A DNA stretch of 37,904 bases, from NCBI GenBank assembly GCA_003648765.1, contig QMPV01000007.1, forward strand, positions 1-37,904. The letters are read 5' to 3'. Numbering within the stretch: position 1 is the first letter of the stretch; the number at the start of each line of letters is the position of its first letter. The notes under the pieces were generated by a model. That model had not been told where the DNA came from, made no database searches, and was given only the letters and a program-made list of their open reading frames with translations. The position numbers and the translations under genes were made by a program. Shown here in pieces: positions 24,075 through 32,451 of the stretch. The stretch comes from Candidatus Aminicenantota bacterium. Its GTDB lineage: Bacteria; Acidobacteriota; Aminicenantia; Aminicenantales; Aminicenantaceae.

Positions 24075-25454
24075 TTGAAAATCATAAAATTTTTCTTAAT
24101 GGCTTTATTCATATTAACTCTCTCTTTTCTCGTTATTGCCCAAGAAGCTTCGACTTCTCAAGAAATAAAATCAATATTAAAATCAATAACTTATGAAAAA
24201 ACAGACTCGGGACTTACTGTTCACATCCAGATTGAAGGCGAATTTGCTTCAGAATTTTTCGAACTTCAGTCTCCCCACCGACTAGTTTGCCAACTGACCC
24301 CAATTAATGAAATTAAAGTTCCAGCAGAGATAGAAGTAAAAATAATGAACCTAGAAAAAATCCGGGTCGGACAGTATGAAGCCCAAACAGTCCGGATTGT
24401 CTTCGATTGCACTGAAGAGCCGGTAGCTGTCGAAGTAAAAACAACTTCCACTGGCCTTGATGTTTTCTTCTCTCCCCCCGTTACTACAGAAAAAACGCCC
24501 ACTCCAGAATCTCCTTCTGCGGAAAAATTGAGCTCTCTGCAAACCGTGACGACCCAACGAGATAACCAACGTATCCTTCTTAATCTCCAAATTTCAGGAG
24601 CTTTTGAAACTCCCCAAGTGGAACTTGTCCAAGGTAACCTTTTCTCCTGTGAATTATCTCCCCTTAATTCGACTAACCTGCCTCCTTTACCTGAATTTAG
24701 GAGTGCGGGAATAATCCAATTAAAATTAGAACCCCTCGACTCCAAAACTATTAGACTCCGTCTCCAGCTGGCCCGGCGAATCGATTCTCTCAAAATGGAG
24801 AAAACCGACTCTGGCCTTCTTCTCTCCTTTTTACCAACTACCTACCAAGCCCCTCCTAAAATTTCCCCGGTAAAGAGAAAAGTTATTCCTCCTCCAGAAA
24901 AAAAGATTATCTATCCACCTTGTGGAAATACACTGATTAATCTGCAATATGGGACTTATTTTGTTTCTTCTGAAGTTTTCAGCCAAGTCTACGGAAACAG
25001 GATCTCTCTTTATGGAGGAGCAATCTCCAAAATTATTCTTCGTCAGGACAACCACAATTTTCTGCTTAATTTTGGCTTCTCTCGCACCTCGGTTAATGGT
25101 GAATCAACCGTGACTAAGGAAGCCACTCAATTTTCTATGTCTCCCCTATCTCTGACCATTGGCTACTTGGCTAACCATCCTTACGTTATTCCCTATATTG
25201 GTCTAGGGGGGGATCTAATCTCTTATAAAGAGACGAGTGATATTTTCACTACCTCGGGTTCAACCTGGGGGTATCATCTCGAAGGCGGAGCTTTTTTTAA
25301 AATTCCTCGAGCGGAATTTCTTATGCTCAAGATTTATTTGAAGCTTTCCAAAGCCGTGGCTCAAGAAAATGACATCGAAATAGATTTAGGCGGCCTGGAA
25401 TTCGGCTTGGGGCTTACTTTCGGCTTTAATCTCTGGAAAACTCTGAACTTCTAA
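24075..25454 (+). CDS. Secreted protein with two AMIN-like domains and a C-terminal outer-membrane beta-barrel
   Basis: A 459-residue protein, not assigned to a named family. A signal peptide (MKIIKFFLMALFILTL, cut near residue 22) is followed by two related beta domains (about 30-134 and 155-254). Both carry the same phrases: EKTDSGL at 41 and again at 242, and FELQSPHRLVCQL next to VELVQGNLFSCEL. These resemble AMIN domains, which bind peptidoglycan or target proteins to the envelope. A proline-rich linker (260-283) leads to about 175 residues of alternating amphipathic strands ending in NLWKTLNF. A terminal Phe is the classic BAM recognition signal of outer-membrane barrels. It probably joins the cell wall to the outer membrane. 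It ends in a shared-stop overlap with the convergent propeller protein. Confidence 0.75.
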   Translation: MKIIKFFLMALFILTLSFLVIAQEASTSQEIKSILKSITYEKTDSGLTVHIQIEGEFASEFFELQSPHRLVCQLTPINEIKVPAEIEVKIMNLEKIRVGQYEAQTVRIVFDCTEEPVAVEVKTTSTGLDVFFSPPVTTEKTPTPESPSAEKLSSLQTVTTQRDNQRILLNLQISGAFETPQVELVQGNLFSCELSPLNSTNLPPLPEFRSAGIIQLKLEPLDSKTIRLRLQLARRIDSLKMEKTDSGLLLSFLPTTYQAPPKISPVKRKVIPPPEKKIIYPPCGNTLINLQYGTYFVSSEVFSQVYGNRISLYGGAISKIILRQDNHNFLLNFGFSRTSVNGESTVTKEATQFSMSPLSLTIGYLANHPYVIPYIGLGGDLISYKETSDIFTTSGSTWGYHLEGGAFFKIPRAEFLMLKIYLKLSKAVAQENDIEIDLGGLEFGLGLTFGFNLWKTLNF

Positions 25455-27646
25455 TTTGAATTACCTTCATTAACCGCGTGGGATTTGCGGCTCTCCTGCC
25501 CATCGACCGTGACCGCTGTCAAGACATAGCTATATTTATGTCCTACTTCGAGATCTCGATCAAAAAATCTGCGCTTTGAAATATCTACGGCTCCGATAAA
25601 AATGTAATCTTTTTGTGAAGTGGAATTAAGATCGCACCGATAAATCCGATATTGTCCTACTTCTACTGGATCGTTAAGGGGGTTATCTTTCCAGCGAACC
25701 ACATTAACCTTTTCCACAAAAAAGAGAGATTCATTAATAGTAGTCACTATCGTAATAGAACGAGGAGGAAAGACAGGCTCCTCAAAGGCGGTTAAAGAAG
25801 GCTCACATTCGAGTCCTAACTTATCTGTGGCGGTGAGGTAATATTCGTATTTTATTTTAGTCGATAAATTCTTATCTTCGTAAGTAAAAGTCTGTCCGGA
25901 GACCGCTTTTATAAATTTAAACTTGGCTTCTGGTCGAACTTCCCGACGATAAAGGCGATAAGAGCTCACTGCACCTTTGGAATTCAGCGGGTTTTCCTTC
26001 CAAGTAATGATATTTATTTTTTTCATCTTTTTTGTATCCAATCGAGAAATAATTTTAATATCCACTGGATTGAACACAAGCGGCTCAGCTACTTCATCAG
26101 AAAAATCACTTTCTTGGTTATCAACATCTATGGTAGTTAAGACATAAGAAAATTTCTTGGTATCTGGCAGATTCTTGTCTTCGTAAGAAAAAGTGGCTTT
26201 CCCCAGCGTAGCAATCGGTTTGTATTGACTTTCTCCCTGCTGGACTTCTTTTCGATAAAGTCGATAGCTTTTCACTCGGGTGTTGTCATTATCTGGGTTT
26301 TTCTTCCACCGGATGATATTCTTTTTAAACCCTGGCTCTTCTGCCCGCTTGGTGACCAGTTTAATCCCTACGGGAGGGAGAATCCCCTGGCCAACAATCT
26401 CGCCAGTAGTGGCATACATAATATCATAAGTACCGGAATATTCCTCCGCATAAGCTAGATGAATCTCTCCCGAAGGATCCACAGCCACACTGGGCATAAT
26501 TGAATTATGATTATTGGCCGTCAAATCAGCGGGAGCTGACCAGACCCCACCTATAAAACTCTTAATAAATATCTGCCATTTATCATTACGCTTCTGCTGC
26601 CAAACGAGATAAACATCCCCAGTAGTCCAGTCAACAGCTAATCCAGGCCACTTAGCCTGACTACCTGTTTGAGAAACATTAATGGTACCTTGCCAAACAT
26701 CTTGGAAACAGCGACGGAAATATATTTCATAATTACTTCCTTTCTTTTGCTCCCAGGCTACGTAGACATTTCCTTGGCTATCGGTAGCTAATCGAATCTC
26801 AGAAAAATCAATGTAGGTTTGTCCTGAAATCGCCACAGGATTGGTCCAGGCATTTGGATTAGTAGGAGTATCATTGCGGGCATAGTAAACGACTGAACCT
26901 CCGCCGCCTCGTCTTAACCAGATAAGATGCAGCCGACCCCGACCATCAACACTTATTTTGGGGGTATAAGCAGAGGTGGGAATGGGCAATGTAGCCAGAC
27001 CACTCCAGGAAGCACTGGCAGGATCTCGATAACGGAATAAGAGAGCCCAGACATCGGCCCGGTACTCATCATCCTGCCAGATGACATATCTTCTCAAATT
27101 ATTAGGATCCACCGCTACTGTTGGGTAAGCGGAACCGCCCTCTGCAGTTTGAGAGACATTATAATTGGAGCCCCAACCACCTGCATCACTGCCCATTCCA
27201 TAATAAGTATTAAACCAGACTTCATAATTGCCCACACTATTTTTGGCTGTAAAAACCACATGGGGAGTTCCTTGCGAATCAATTGTTAAATGGGGCCACG
27301 GCCCAGAAGCACTGACAGTAGTTCCACTTGAAACCTGAATTGGTTTACCCCAGTCACCAGAAATATTCGTATTAAAATAAACTGATTTAGGCTTACTCAT
27401 CCTCACCCAGATGACATAAGCGTGCCCATTGCTATCCACCACAATCTGGGGTTCCATGGAATTGACTCGGGAGTTAGAAATATTAATGGCTGAAAAATCA
27501 GCTGCTTTTCTTAAGGGAAGAGAATGTCTTAACTGAATTTCATTATTTTTCTTTCTTCCCGTCTCTGAAGAAAATAGAGTGCTCGCTAAGGCTAAACTTA
27601 AAAAGAGAAATATTCCCCAAAACTTAAAAATTTGCTTTTTTTTCAT
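25451..27646 (-). CDS. Secreted seven-bladed beta-propeller protein with three FN3 domains
   Basis: A 731-residue exported protein. The signal peptide MKKKQIFKFWGIFLFLSLAL is followed by seven repeats of about 45-55 residues (roughly residues 64-417). Each has the pattern P-x-hydrophobic-x-V-D followed by G-x-hydrophobic-Y/H-V-x-W (for example GNVYVAWEQ, GDVYLVWQQ, GEIHLAYAE), as in BNR/sialidase-like propellers. Three fibronectin type III domains follow (about 422-522, 523-627, 628-731), each ending near a phrase such as YSYVLTAVTVDGQES. Sialidase catalytic residues are not evident, so a binding role is more likely. I chose the ATG at 27646. An upstream TTG at 27670 is in frame. It is paralogous to the protein at 30261, which has two FN3 units. 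Confidence 0.82.
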   Translation of the reverse strand: MKKKQIFKFWGIFLFLSLALASTLFSSETGRKKNNEIQLRHSLPLRKAADFSAINISNSRVNSMEPQIVVDSNGHAYVIWVRMSKPKSVYFNTNISGDWGKPIQVSSGTTVSASGPWPHLTIDSQGTPHVVFTAKNSVGNYEVWFNTYYGMGSDAGGWGSNYNVSQTAEGGSAYPTVAVDPNNLRRYVIWQDDEYRADVWALLFRYRDPASASWSGLATLPIPTSAYTPKISVDGRGRLHLIWLRRGGGGSVVYYARNDTPTNPNAWTNPVAISGQTYIDFSEIRLATDSQGNVYVAWEQKKGSNYEIYFRRCFQDVWQGTINVSQTGSQAKWPGLAVDWTTGDVYLVWQQKRNDKWQIFIKSFIGGVWSAPADLTANNHNSIMPSVAVDPSGEIHLAYAEEYSGTYDIMYATTGEIVGQGILPPVGIKLVTKRAEEPGFKKNIIRWKKNPDNDNTRVKSYRLYRKEVQQGESQYKPIATLGKATFSYEDKNLPDTKKFSYVLTTIDVDNQESDFSDEVAEPLVFNPVDIKIISRLDTKKMKKINIITWKENPLNSKGAVSSYRLYRREVRPEAKFKFIKAVSGQTFTYEDKNLSTKIKYEYYLTATDKLGLECEPSLTAFEEPVFPPRSITIVTTINESLFFVEKVNVVRWKDNPLNDPVEVGQYRIYRCDLNSTSQKDYIFIGAVDISKRRFFDRDLEVGHKYSYVLTAVTVDGQESRKSHAVNEGNSN

Positions 27647-27705
27647 GATTAATCTTTTATTCCTCTCCAAGGCTGTTGAAATAATACCAAATAAAGAGTG
27701 AGAAA

Positions 27706-27731
27706 GAAAATCCCCTTTGCCGGGGATTTTC
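27706..27731 (-). promoter_or_regulatory. Stem-loop in the leader of the propeller gene
   Basis: A perfect 10-base inverted repeat, GAAAATCCCC and GGGGATTTTC, with a six-base loop. On the minus strand it is followed by a T-rich tract (TTTCTTTCT) and lies 60 bases before the propeller ATG. It looks like an intrinsic terminator or attenuator. It could equally end stray transcripts. Confidence 0.45.
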
Positions 27732-27755
27732 CCGGTGATTCTTCTTCCTCTGGTC

Positions 27756-27785
27756 TCACCTTTTGGGATTAATCATTAAAGGTGA
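27756..27785. repeat. Second inverted repeat in the divergent propeller/GT39 gap
   Basis: TCACCTTT and AAAGGTGA form a perfect eight-base stem around a 14-base loop containing the palindrome GATTAATC. It lies upstream of the 27706 stem-loop, and GGTGATT occurs next to both hairpins. It may be an operator or part of a structured leader. Confidence 0.35.
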
Positions 27786-27798
27786 TTTTCAATCTAAC

Positions 27799-27827
27799 TT
27801 GACTAAATAACCATTCTCAAGCAATAT
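27799..27827 (+). promoter_or_regulatory. Weak candidate promoter for the second GT39 gene
   Basis: TTGACT (27799-27804), 17 bases, CAATAT (27822-27827). The -35 is strong and the -10 poor. Initiation would give a leader of only a few bases before the ATG at 27841, in line with the leaderless arrangement seen at two other genes. Confidence 0.25.
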
Positions 27828-27840
27828 TACCATCTGGAAA

Positions 27841-30264
27841 ATGAGTATGGCCGTCCTAAAAAAATTTCCAGTTTCTCTTAACCAATCTCCTTCTAAAATC
27901 CTTATCTTTCTTCTGCTTCTAGGATTGATCACTAGATTAATTGGTCTCAATTTTGGACTTCCTTTTCTTTATCATGTGGATGAAGCTAGATTCGCCCAAA
28001 TATCTTTGAAATATTTTAGCGGCGACCTCAACCCCCACTTTTTCCACGTCCCTTCTTTTTACACTTATCTCCAAGCGGGAGTCTGGGGAATCTTTTATTT
28101 ACTGGGTAAATTGTTGGGGTTTTTCTCTTCACTGGAACATTTCATCTCTTCCTTTCAAGCTAACCCCACCTTGTTCATTCTTATTGGTCGATTGATTAAT
28201 CTTATCTTCAGTCTGGGTACAATTGCTTTAGTCTTTACGCTTGGTCGCAAAATTTATTCTCTCCGGGCTGGCTTCTGGGCTGCTCTTCTCCTCATTTTCT
28301 CCCACATCCACAACAAAATTTCCCATTATTCCCTACCGGATGTACCCATGGTCTTTTTTCTCGTGCTAACTTTTTACTTCATCTGGGAACTTTACACTAA
28401 AGGACAAGCCCGCTCCTATCTTCTCGCAGGTCTATTCGCTGGCTTGGCTACAGCCACTAAATACGGAGGACAACTGCTGTTTCTGCCACTTTTTCTGGCT
28501 CATTACGATTATCACCGTCGCCAAAAGCATTCATGGCGGACTCTCCTCTTTCACCCCCCACTCTGGGGAGCCGGAATCCTTTTCATCATGGCTTTCTTGG
28601 CTGGTTGTCCCTTTTCTCTTCTTGATTTCCAAACTTTCTGGAAAGATTTCCAATGGCAATCCCAACACCTTTACACCGTCGGTCACTATGGTGGAGCTCT
28701 TCACCAATCCGCTTTTCTCTTCTACCTCTTTTATGGATTCAGGGAAAATATTGGATTGATTGCTCAATGGCTGCTTCCCTTAGGTCTCCTTTTGGCTTTA
28801 AAACAAAGAAATAAAAATGATCTCTTGCTCCTTTCCTACCCTCTTTTGATGTTTATTATTGTCGCCACTTGGAAAGCAAAAGCTGTCCGTTATCTCTTAC
28901 CTTTTATTCCCTTTTTGATAATTTTCTGTGGAAAAATTATGGATCAAATCTTGTCCTTCTGGGAACAATTTCACTCTTCTCTGCCTTTTCCTCATCTCTC
29001 AATTAAAATAAACCGCAGATTAATCATCGGGGTAATCAGTTTGGCTGTAATCCTCCCCCAGGCCTATAAAGTAACCCGATTTGACCTCAGCCTTACCCAA
29101 AAAGACACTCGGACTTTAGCCCGAGAATGGATTCTAACTCATCTTCCCCCGAAATCCACTATAGCTCTGGAAATGTATGGCCCTCCTCTCTTTGACTGCG
29201 ATTACCACCTTCTTTATCGTCATACTTTGGGCAATGTCAATTTAGAATGGCTAGCTTTTCGCCAGGTAGAATTCATTATTATTAGCGATATTATGTATCA
29301 GCGTTTCGTGACCAATCCTCAGGAATATCCTAAACAGGCTGCTTTTTACCAATCTTTAGAAGAAAAAGCTGTCTTGATCAAAGAATTTGTTCCTTCCTGG
29401 AATGAAGAACTGATTGATCTTCACAATCCCACCATAAAGATCTATCGGCTAAGCACCCTTCCCAACTATGATTTTCCTGGCAATTTCCGCCAATATGCTC
29501 AAAGCATCACTTTGATTAAAACCAGCCGCCTCCAGTGGCAACTCCAGACAACAGCCATCTCTCTTTATCCTTCTGGTTCTCAAGAAAAAGTCACCCAACC
29601 TTTCATCGAAATTCGCTCCCCCAAGGGGGCAACTCGGGCTAAAATCTATCTGCATCCCCTCCCTTCTCTTAACACTGCTTTCCCCAGAAAAGAATACTCA
29701 GGCCAAGCCAACCAAATTGAAATTAAACCCCAAGATGAACTTTATATTGGTTATGAATATATCTTTGATCCAGCCCCAGATTATCTCCAAAATGTTGGCC
29801 CTTATGAGAAAAAATTCCGTTTGACAAAAGGATTCACCTCGGAAAGTCTGGCCAAAAAAGAATTAAATATATATTTCTTCTATCGTCAATCTCCTGGGAA
29901 AAACGGCGATGAATACTTTCAAATAGTCACCATCACTCCTCACCGAAAAAATTTTAGGTTTTTCAGCCAGATATATGGTGGTGAATTACGGTGGGGAGAT
30001 GACTATTTGGTGAATCCTTTTGCCCAAATTGTGGATAATCAAGGCCGCCTCCTTTTTAAATTAAGCCTCTTTGAAGGAAAAATAGGCTCCTCTCAGGCAG
30101 ATAAAAGAGGCCCGGCGCGCAAATCAATGGGCATTCCCCCTCTCTCCTCTCCTTTTAAAATCCAGGGAGGCTTTACTTTCTATTACGACAACCAGAGACC
30201 TGAAAAAGCCGGCGGCCCAGTACTCTTCTCCTTTCCAAGTCTATTCTCGACCACAGAGAATTAA
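27841..30264 (+). CDS. GT39-type (GT-C) membrane glycosyltransferase with long C-terminal soluble region
   Basis: An 807-residue polytopic enzyme. The catalytic-type acidic pair D47-E48 (LYHVDEARFAQ) lies in the first periplasmic loop, followed by about ten hydrophobic helices to residue 415. SHIHNKISHYSLPDVPM and TKYGGQLLFLP are typical of PMT_2/GT39 proteins. The last 390 residues are soluble and mostly periplasmic. The final third (from about residue 560) has beta-rich stretches such as EIRSPKGATRAKIYLH. The donor should be a polyprenyl-phosphate sugar, perhaps from the Dpm1-type enzyme at 21366. Two start codons, 27841 and 27847, are equally possible. Its stop codon overlaps that of the convergent propeller protein by four bases. 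Confidence 0.83.
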   Translation: MSMAVLKKFPVSLNQSPSKILIFLLLLGLITRLIGLNFGLPFLYHVDEARFAQISLKYFSGDLNPHFFHVPSFYTYLQAGVWGIFYLLGKLLGFFSSLEHFISSFQANPTLFILIGRLINLIFSLGTIALVFTLGRKIYSLRAGFWAALLLIFSHIHNKISHYSLPDVPMVFFLVLTFYFIWELYTKGQARSYLLAGLFAGLATATKYGGQLLFLPLFLAHYDYHRRQKHSWRTLLFHPPLWGAGILFIMAFLAGCPFSLLDFQTFWKDFQWQSQHLYTVGHYGGALHQSAFLFYLFYGFRENIGLIAQWLLPLGLLLALKQRNKNDLLLLSYPLLMFIIVATWKAKAVRYLLPFIPFLIIFCGKIMDQILSFWEQFHSSLPFPHLSIKINRRLIIGVISLAVILPQAYKVTRFDLSLTQKDTRTLAREWILTHLPPKSTIALEMYGPPLFDCDYHLLYRHTLGNVNLEWLAFRQVEFIIISDIMYQRFVTNPQEYPKQAAFYQSLEEKAVLIKEFVPSWNEELIDLHNPTIKIYRLSTLPNYDFPGNFRQYAQSITLIKTSRLQWQLQTTAISLYPSGSQEKVTQPFIEIRSPKGATRAKIYLHPLPSLNTAFPRKEYSGQANQIEIKPQDELYIGYEYIFDPAPDYLQNVGPYEKKFRLTKGFTSESLAKKELNIYFFYRQSPGKNGDEYFQIVTITPHRKNFRFFSQIYGGELRWGDDYLVNPFAQIVDNQGRLLFKLSLFEGKIGSSQADKRGPARKSMGIPPLSSPFKIQGGFTFYYDNQRPEKAGGPVLFSFPSLFSTTEN

Positions 30265-32102
30265 TCTTCTTTAGCGGTTAAAGAACGAGGACTTTCATTC
30301 CCATCCGTATCGACAACTGTCACAGCATAGGCATATTTTTGGTCAAAAGACAATCCTCGATCAGTGTAACTAAACGTGCCTGCTTCTACAGTGGAAACCA
30401 ATTTAAAGGCACTGTCACCGGCACTGGCTTTTTTCCGGTAGATATTATAGTGAGACAAATTGAGAGGGTCATTTAAAGGATTATGTTGCCAAGAAAATTT
30501 TATTATCTTTTCTCGATAAAACAGAACACGATTGACAAAAGTTTCCACTGAAGGTGATAAAGGAGCAAAAATTCTGTCTTCGGCTACTGCTTCCGAAAGG
30601 CCACTTTCTTGGTCCCACTTATCAATTGCTGAAACGGCGTAACGATACTTTACATTGGTGGGCAATCCCTGATCCTGGTAACTAAAAGTAGCCCCATCAA
30701 CAGTGGCCATTAATTGCCACGAATTAACTCCTTCTTCCTGGCGATAAATTCGATAGTTCTGGATATCTAACCCTGTATTATCTTCATTAGCTTCCCAGTT
30801 GAGAAGATTATTTTTAGTGGAAGTAGCCTCATCAAGGGAGGTGCTTAAGGTTAAATTCACCGGCGGAGAAGGCTGGCGCAGAGGTTTTCCCAATCGACAT
30901 CGATAAAAAATATTCCAAGCACCAGTTCGATTGTCAGTAAAAACAAGATGAATCGATCCCCCTTGATCCACGTAAAGATGGGGATGAGCTGAGGAAGAGG
31001 AATAAGACGTCAGATTAACAGCATCTAACCAATGGCCATCTTTAAATTCACGGAAATATATCTTTTGACCTTCTTCCCAAGCCACATAAATATCACCTGT
31101 TTCCTTATTAACCGCTACCGTCGGGTCCTCAGAAGGTCCAGGTGAATTGGAAAGATTGATAATAGCTGACCATTTATTTTTAACTCTTTTCCGAAAATAA
31201 ACCTCAATGTTGCCTTCTCGGGTATCCATCCAGACCACATAGACATTACCAGCGTTGTCGCAGGCAATTTGGGGATAAGCAAAACTCAAACCGGTAGAAC
31301 TAGAGATATCAATGGAATCAGTCCACTTGGTCCAATCTTTAGGTTCTTTATTCTGAGTAAAAAACACTCGAGTCAAATTGCCTAGAGCCCGATTGGCATA
31401 AATGACATAAATGGCACCTTTAGCATCGATAGCGGCCTGTGGGGTATAAGCCCGGTGTTGCCTATCGGGAAGAATGCCTCCACCTATCCACGAACCGGAT
31501 CCCCCTCGGAGATAGCGCATCCATATCTCCCAGTAAGTTTGTTCCTCAAAAGCTCGATTGGCATCATCCTGCCATAAGACATAATAATCATTGGTATTGC
31601 GATCAATGACGATACAAGGATAGGCTGAACCTCCATTGGAAGTCTTGGAAACATTCCAGTGTCCCGTCCAAGCGCCATTTATATAGCGATTTAACACAGC
31701 CTCATAATTACCCTCGGTCACGGCTGAGTAGAGAATACAAGGAACACCATTGTTATCGACTTCAATTTCTGGCCAAGGCCCCTCACCGATTCTAACTTCG
31801 CCTTTAGTAATATTCTGAGGCGTTCCCCACTCTCCAGAAAGATTAGTATTATAAAAAACTCGTTGTCCCCCATCCTCTTCTACCCAGATAACATGCACAT
31901 TACCTTCCCCATCTACAGCCACTTTGGCATCATAACTGGGGGCACCGGACATAGAAACATTAACTGGCTCCGACCATTCCTCGCTCACGGCAGCCTCAAA
32001 GGCCGGACGATCTATTCTAACATCGGCTGCTTGGCTAACTAGGAGAAAAGCTCCTATCATTAAAAAACTAAAAATAGCAACTATAGTTTTTTTCTTTTTC
32101 AT
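30261..32102 (-). CDS. Secreted seven-bladed beta-propeller protein with two FN3 domains
   Basis: A 613-residue paralogue of the protein at 25451. The signal peptide MKKKKTIVAIFSFLMIGAFL ends near an Ala-Ala-Asp site. Seven propeller repeats follow (for example GNVHVIWVE, GNVYVVWMD, GDIYVAWEE), then two FN3 domains ending in KYAYAVTVVDTDGNESP. Blade order and wording match the paralogue closely (YVLWQDD against YVIWQDD in the third blade), so the pair arose by duplication and one FN3 unit was then gained or lost. The ATG at 32102 is certain from AAAGGAG five bases upstream. A 36-base extension in the same frame is therefore rejected. The function is probably binding or adhesion at the cell surface. 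Confidence 0.84.
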   Translation of the reverse strand: MKKKKTIVAIFSFLMIGAFLLVSQAADVRIDRPAFEAAVSEEWSEPVNVSMSGAPSYDAKVAVDGEGNVHVIWVEEDGGQRVFYNTNLSGEWGTPQNITKGEVRIGEGPWPEIEVDNNGVPCILYSAVTEGNYEAVLNRYINGAWTGHWNVSKTSNGGSAYPCIVIDRNTNDYYVLWQDDANRAFEEQTYWEIWMRYLRGGSGSWIGGGILPDRQHRAYTPQAAIDAKGAIYVIYANRALGNLTRVFFTQNKEPKDWTKWTDSIDISSSTGLSFAYPQIACDNAGNVYVVWMDTREGNIEVYFRKRVKNKWSAIINLSNSPGPSEDPTVAVNKETGDIYVAWEEGQKIYFREFKDGHWLDAVNLTSYSSSSAHPHLYVDQGGSIHLVFTDNRTGAWNIFYRCRLGKPLRQPSPPVNLTLSTSLDEATSTKNNLLNWEANEDNTGLDIQNYRIYRQEEGVNSWQLMATVDGATFSYQDQGLPTNVKYRYAVSAIDKWDQESGLSEAVAEDRIFAPLSPSVETFVNRVLFYREKIIKFSWQHNPLNDPLNLSHYNIYRKKASAGDSAFKLVSTVEAGTFSYTDRGLSFDQKYAYAVTVVDTDGNESPRSLTAKED

Positions 32103-32129
32103 AGTCACTCCTTTAATTATTGAGTAATA

Positions 32130-32158
32130 TTTATACACGAGATATCTTAAAAAATCAA
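32130..32158 (-). promoter_or_regulatory. Promoter for the two-FN3 propeller gene
   Basis: On the minus strand TTGATT (32153-32158), 17 bases, TATAAA (32130-32135). Transcription would start about 20 bases before the ATG and just include the AAAGGAG ribosome site (32108-32114). Good agreement of promoter, leader and ribosome site. Confidence 0.6.
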
Positions 32159-32415
32159 TTTTCTGGAATCAAAGTAATCCTCTTGGTAATTAACAATTAT
32201 ACTTTTGATTATTACTTCTCTTCTAATTATTAATCCTCAAGACCAACAAAATGACCTTTTATCACTTTACCCCTATCACTAACTTATATTACTCGGGCAT
32301 TCCAGGCTGAGCAACAAAAATTTCTCTCTATCAAATTATCACAATGAACTTATTTCTTTTCAATAAACAAAAGACTTCAGGCTAAAAAGGGCAAGAGAGA
32401 AAACCAGACTCCTCA
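32159..32415. other. Divergent intergenic region between the propeller gene and ftsK
   Basis: An AT-rich stretch flanked by the two outward promoters. Apart from an imperfect inverted repeat (ATCAAAGTAAT near 32168 and ATACTTTTGAT near 32199) I see no RNA gene, frame or operator in it. Confidence 0.5.
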
Positions 32416-32444
32416 CTGAAGTAAATATAAATTTATGATATAAT
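32416..32444 (+). promoter_or_regulatory. Extended -10 promoter predicting a leaderless ftsK transcript
   Basis: TATAAT (32439-32444) with the extended TGA directly before it. The -35 position (CTGAAG, 32416-32421) is weak. Seven bases separate the -10 from the ATG at 32452, so the transcript should start at the start codon. No Shine-Dalgarno sequence precedes the ATG. Confidence 0.55.
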
Positions 32445-32451
32445 TTTCCCA

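Noticed and set aside
24266-24793. A 175-codon open frame on the minus strand, antisense to the AMIN/beta-barrel gene.
   Set aside because: The plus-strand frame has a promoter, a GGAGG site, a signal peptide and a duplicated domain. The antisense frame is arginine- and serine-rich without any recognisable motif and has no ribosome site.
25451-27646. Possible sialidase or glycosidase function for the propeller protein.
   Set aside because: The repeats look like BNR-type blades, but the arginine triad and the other catalytic residues of sialidases are not evident, and FN3 domains point to binding.
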